64,000 bases of DNA from Cytobacillus horneckiae (GTDB lineage: Bacteria; Bacillota; Bacilli; Bacillales; Cytobacillaceae): contig NZ_PISD01000013.1 in assembly GCF_002835735.1 (NCBI RefSeq), positions 1 to 64,000 on the forward strand, given 5' to 3'. Below are positions 63,446 through 64,000 of the stretch, in pieces. The notes below the pieces were generated by a model that searched no databases, had not been told where the DNA came from, and worked only from the letters and a program-made list of their open reading frames with translations. Every line of letters starts with the position of its first letter. The stretch's first letter is position 1. The position numbers were made by a program, and so were the translations under genes.

Positions 63446-64000
63446 TTGGATGAATTTGTAGGGGTAGTAAAGGAAATCCGTCGTTTTCCTGTAAAATCGA
63501 TTTTAGGTGAGTTATTACCGTCAGCTTCAATAGAAAAGAGAGGTATCTCAGGCGACCGTTTGTGGGCAATAAGGAACAAGAGTGGAAAGTTTGGTAGCGG
63601 TAAGACGACACGCCGTTTCCAACAAATGGACGGGTTATTCAAATTGAGATCAAGATATGAGGGGAATACCCCAACGATAGCCATGCCTGATGGAACAGAA
63701 TTTCGCGGTGACAATAATGTAGTCAATGAGGCATTGACCAAGTTTCTCGGATGTGAAGTAACTTTGGTAAGAGAAGAATTAATCTCTCATTTTGATGAGG
63801 GGCCAATTAGTATTATTACAACTTCGGCGTTACGTAAATTGAGTCAGGAATTAGGAGAGCCGGTAGATCCTCGAAGGTTTCGAGCAAATTTTTTATTTGA
63901 TACTGAACTAACGGGATACAGCGCAGAAGATTGGGTTGACCGATTAATAAAAGTCGGTCCAAAAGTTATCCTCAAAGTTGTTGCTCCACTCCAAAGGTGT
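63446..64000 (+). CDS. MOSC-domain protein, cut by the window edge
   Basis: An open frame runs from a TTG at 63446 (AGGAGG seven bases upstream) to the last base, 185 codons so far. It opens with the MOSC N-terminal barrel (VGVVKEIRRFPVKSILGELL) and has GISGDRLWAI, where the conserved G-x-x-GDR stands. Later come EGPIS(I/I)TTSALRKLSQELG and DPRRFRANFLFDT, ending VAPLQRC, where MOSC proteins carry their conserved cysteine. It should bind molybdenum cofactor or a sulfurated partner. It continues past the window. Confidence 0.88.
   Translation, partial: MDEFVGVVKEIRRFPVKSILGELLPSASIEKRGISGDRLWAIRNKSGKFGSGKTTRRFQQMDGLFKLRSRYEGNTPTIAMPDGTEFRGDNNVVNEALTKFLGCEVTLVREELISHFDEGPISIITTSALRKLSQELGEPVDPRRFRANFLFDTELTGYSAEDWVDRLIKVGPKVILKVVAPLQRC

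Overview
The window comes from a low-GC Gram-positive spore-former-type genome, most likely a Bacillaceae species. The signs are strong AGGAGG ribosome-binding sites, intrinsic terminators after most genes, guanidine-I riboswitches, a ykkC/ykkD-type exporter pair, a Bce-type peptide-sensing module, PaiB, a DUF6359/endonuclease I secreted nuclease, a glutamyl-endopeptidase-type protease and DUF975, DUF1048 and DUF2812 proteins. No rRNA, tRNA, CRISPR array, replication origin or ribosomal-protein operon was seen. This is accessory chromosome: short, unrelated one- to four-gene units, many broken genes and many repeats.

Layout. 0.3-2 kb: a guanidine-I riboswitch, the guanidinium exporter pair ykkC/ykkD, then an orphan ATP synthase subunit a (atpB). 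2-6 kb: a broken TetR gene, a NapA/GerN-type cation/proton antiporter, and a divergent flavin reductase/HxlR pair. 6.4-9.1 kb: a small secreted-protein/acidic-partner pair fused at a deletion joint to the remains of a large helical protein. 9.4-17 kb: a Bcr/CflA exporter with an upstream leader ORF, three serine-resolvase relics, a lipoprotein, a GrpB-family gene, and a second guanidine-I riboswitch in front of a ureohydrolase that is a good guanidine hydrolase candidate. 17-24 kb: mixed single genes (SRPBCC, DinB relic, secreted nuclease, PaiB) and transposase debris. 24-26.6 kb: a GC-rich PadR/DUF1048/ABC island. 27.5-35 kb: DUF975, LysR/EamA, a chemotaxis receptor, an AAA ATPase and a cupredoxin. 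35.5-38.8 kb: a secreted protease plus a DUF3221-like protein, bracketed by inverted IS-end repeats next to a dead IS4-family transposase. 39-47 kb: TetR/VOC, SRPBCC, ArsR/YdcZ/YdcZ, HAD, PadR/DUF2812 and relics, densely interspersed with one repeat family. 47.5-51.9 kb: a complete Bce-type two-component/ABC module. 52.7-63 kb: LysR/MetX-like hydrolase, a YhgE-type permease behind a deleted TetR gene, MaoC/MBL, LysE/AraC and an ABC pair. A MOSC protein runs off the right edge.

How the genes fit together. The clearest functional theme is guanidine: two near-identical terminator-type riboswitches would switch on export (ykkCD) and probable hydrolysis (ureohydrolase) together. The orphan atpB behind the exporter pair carries a lysine at the position known from alkaliphile FO subunits. 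A second theme is envelope and drug defence: Bcr/CflA, DrrAB-like ABC, BceRSAB-like, YhgE, and local PadR, TetR, ArsR or HxlR regulators with visible palindromic operators.

The most unusual structural signal is an intergenic repeat about 80-100 bp long. Its arms read AACTAAC...GTTAGTT, it has a variable inner hairpin, and its tail reads TTATGTnnCAAACGGGGCAG. It recurs at least fourteen times, every time in the same orientation whatever the direction of the neighbouring genes.
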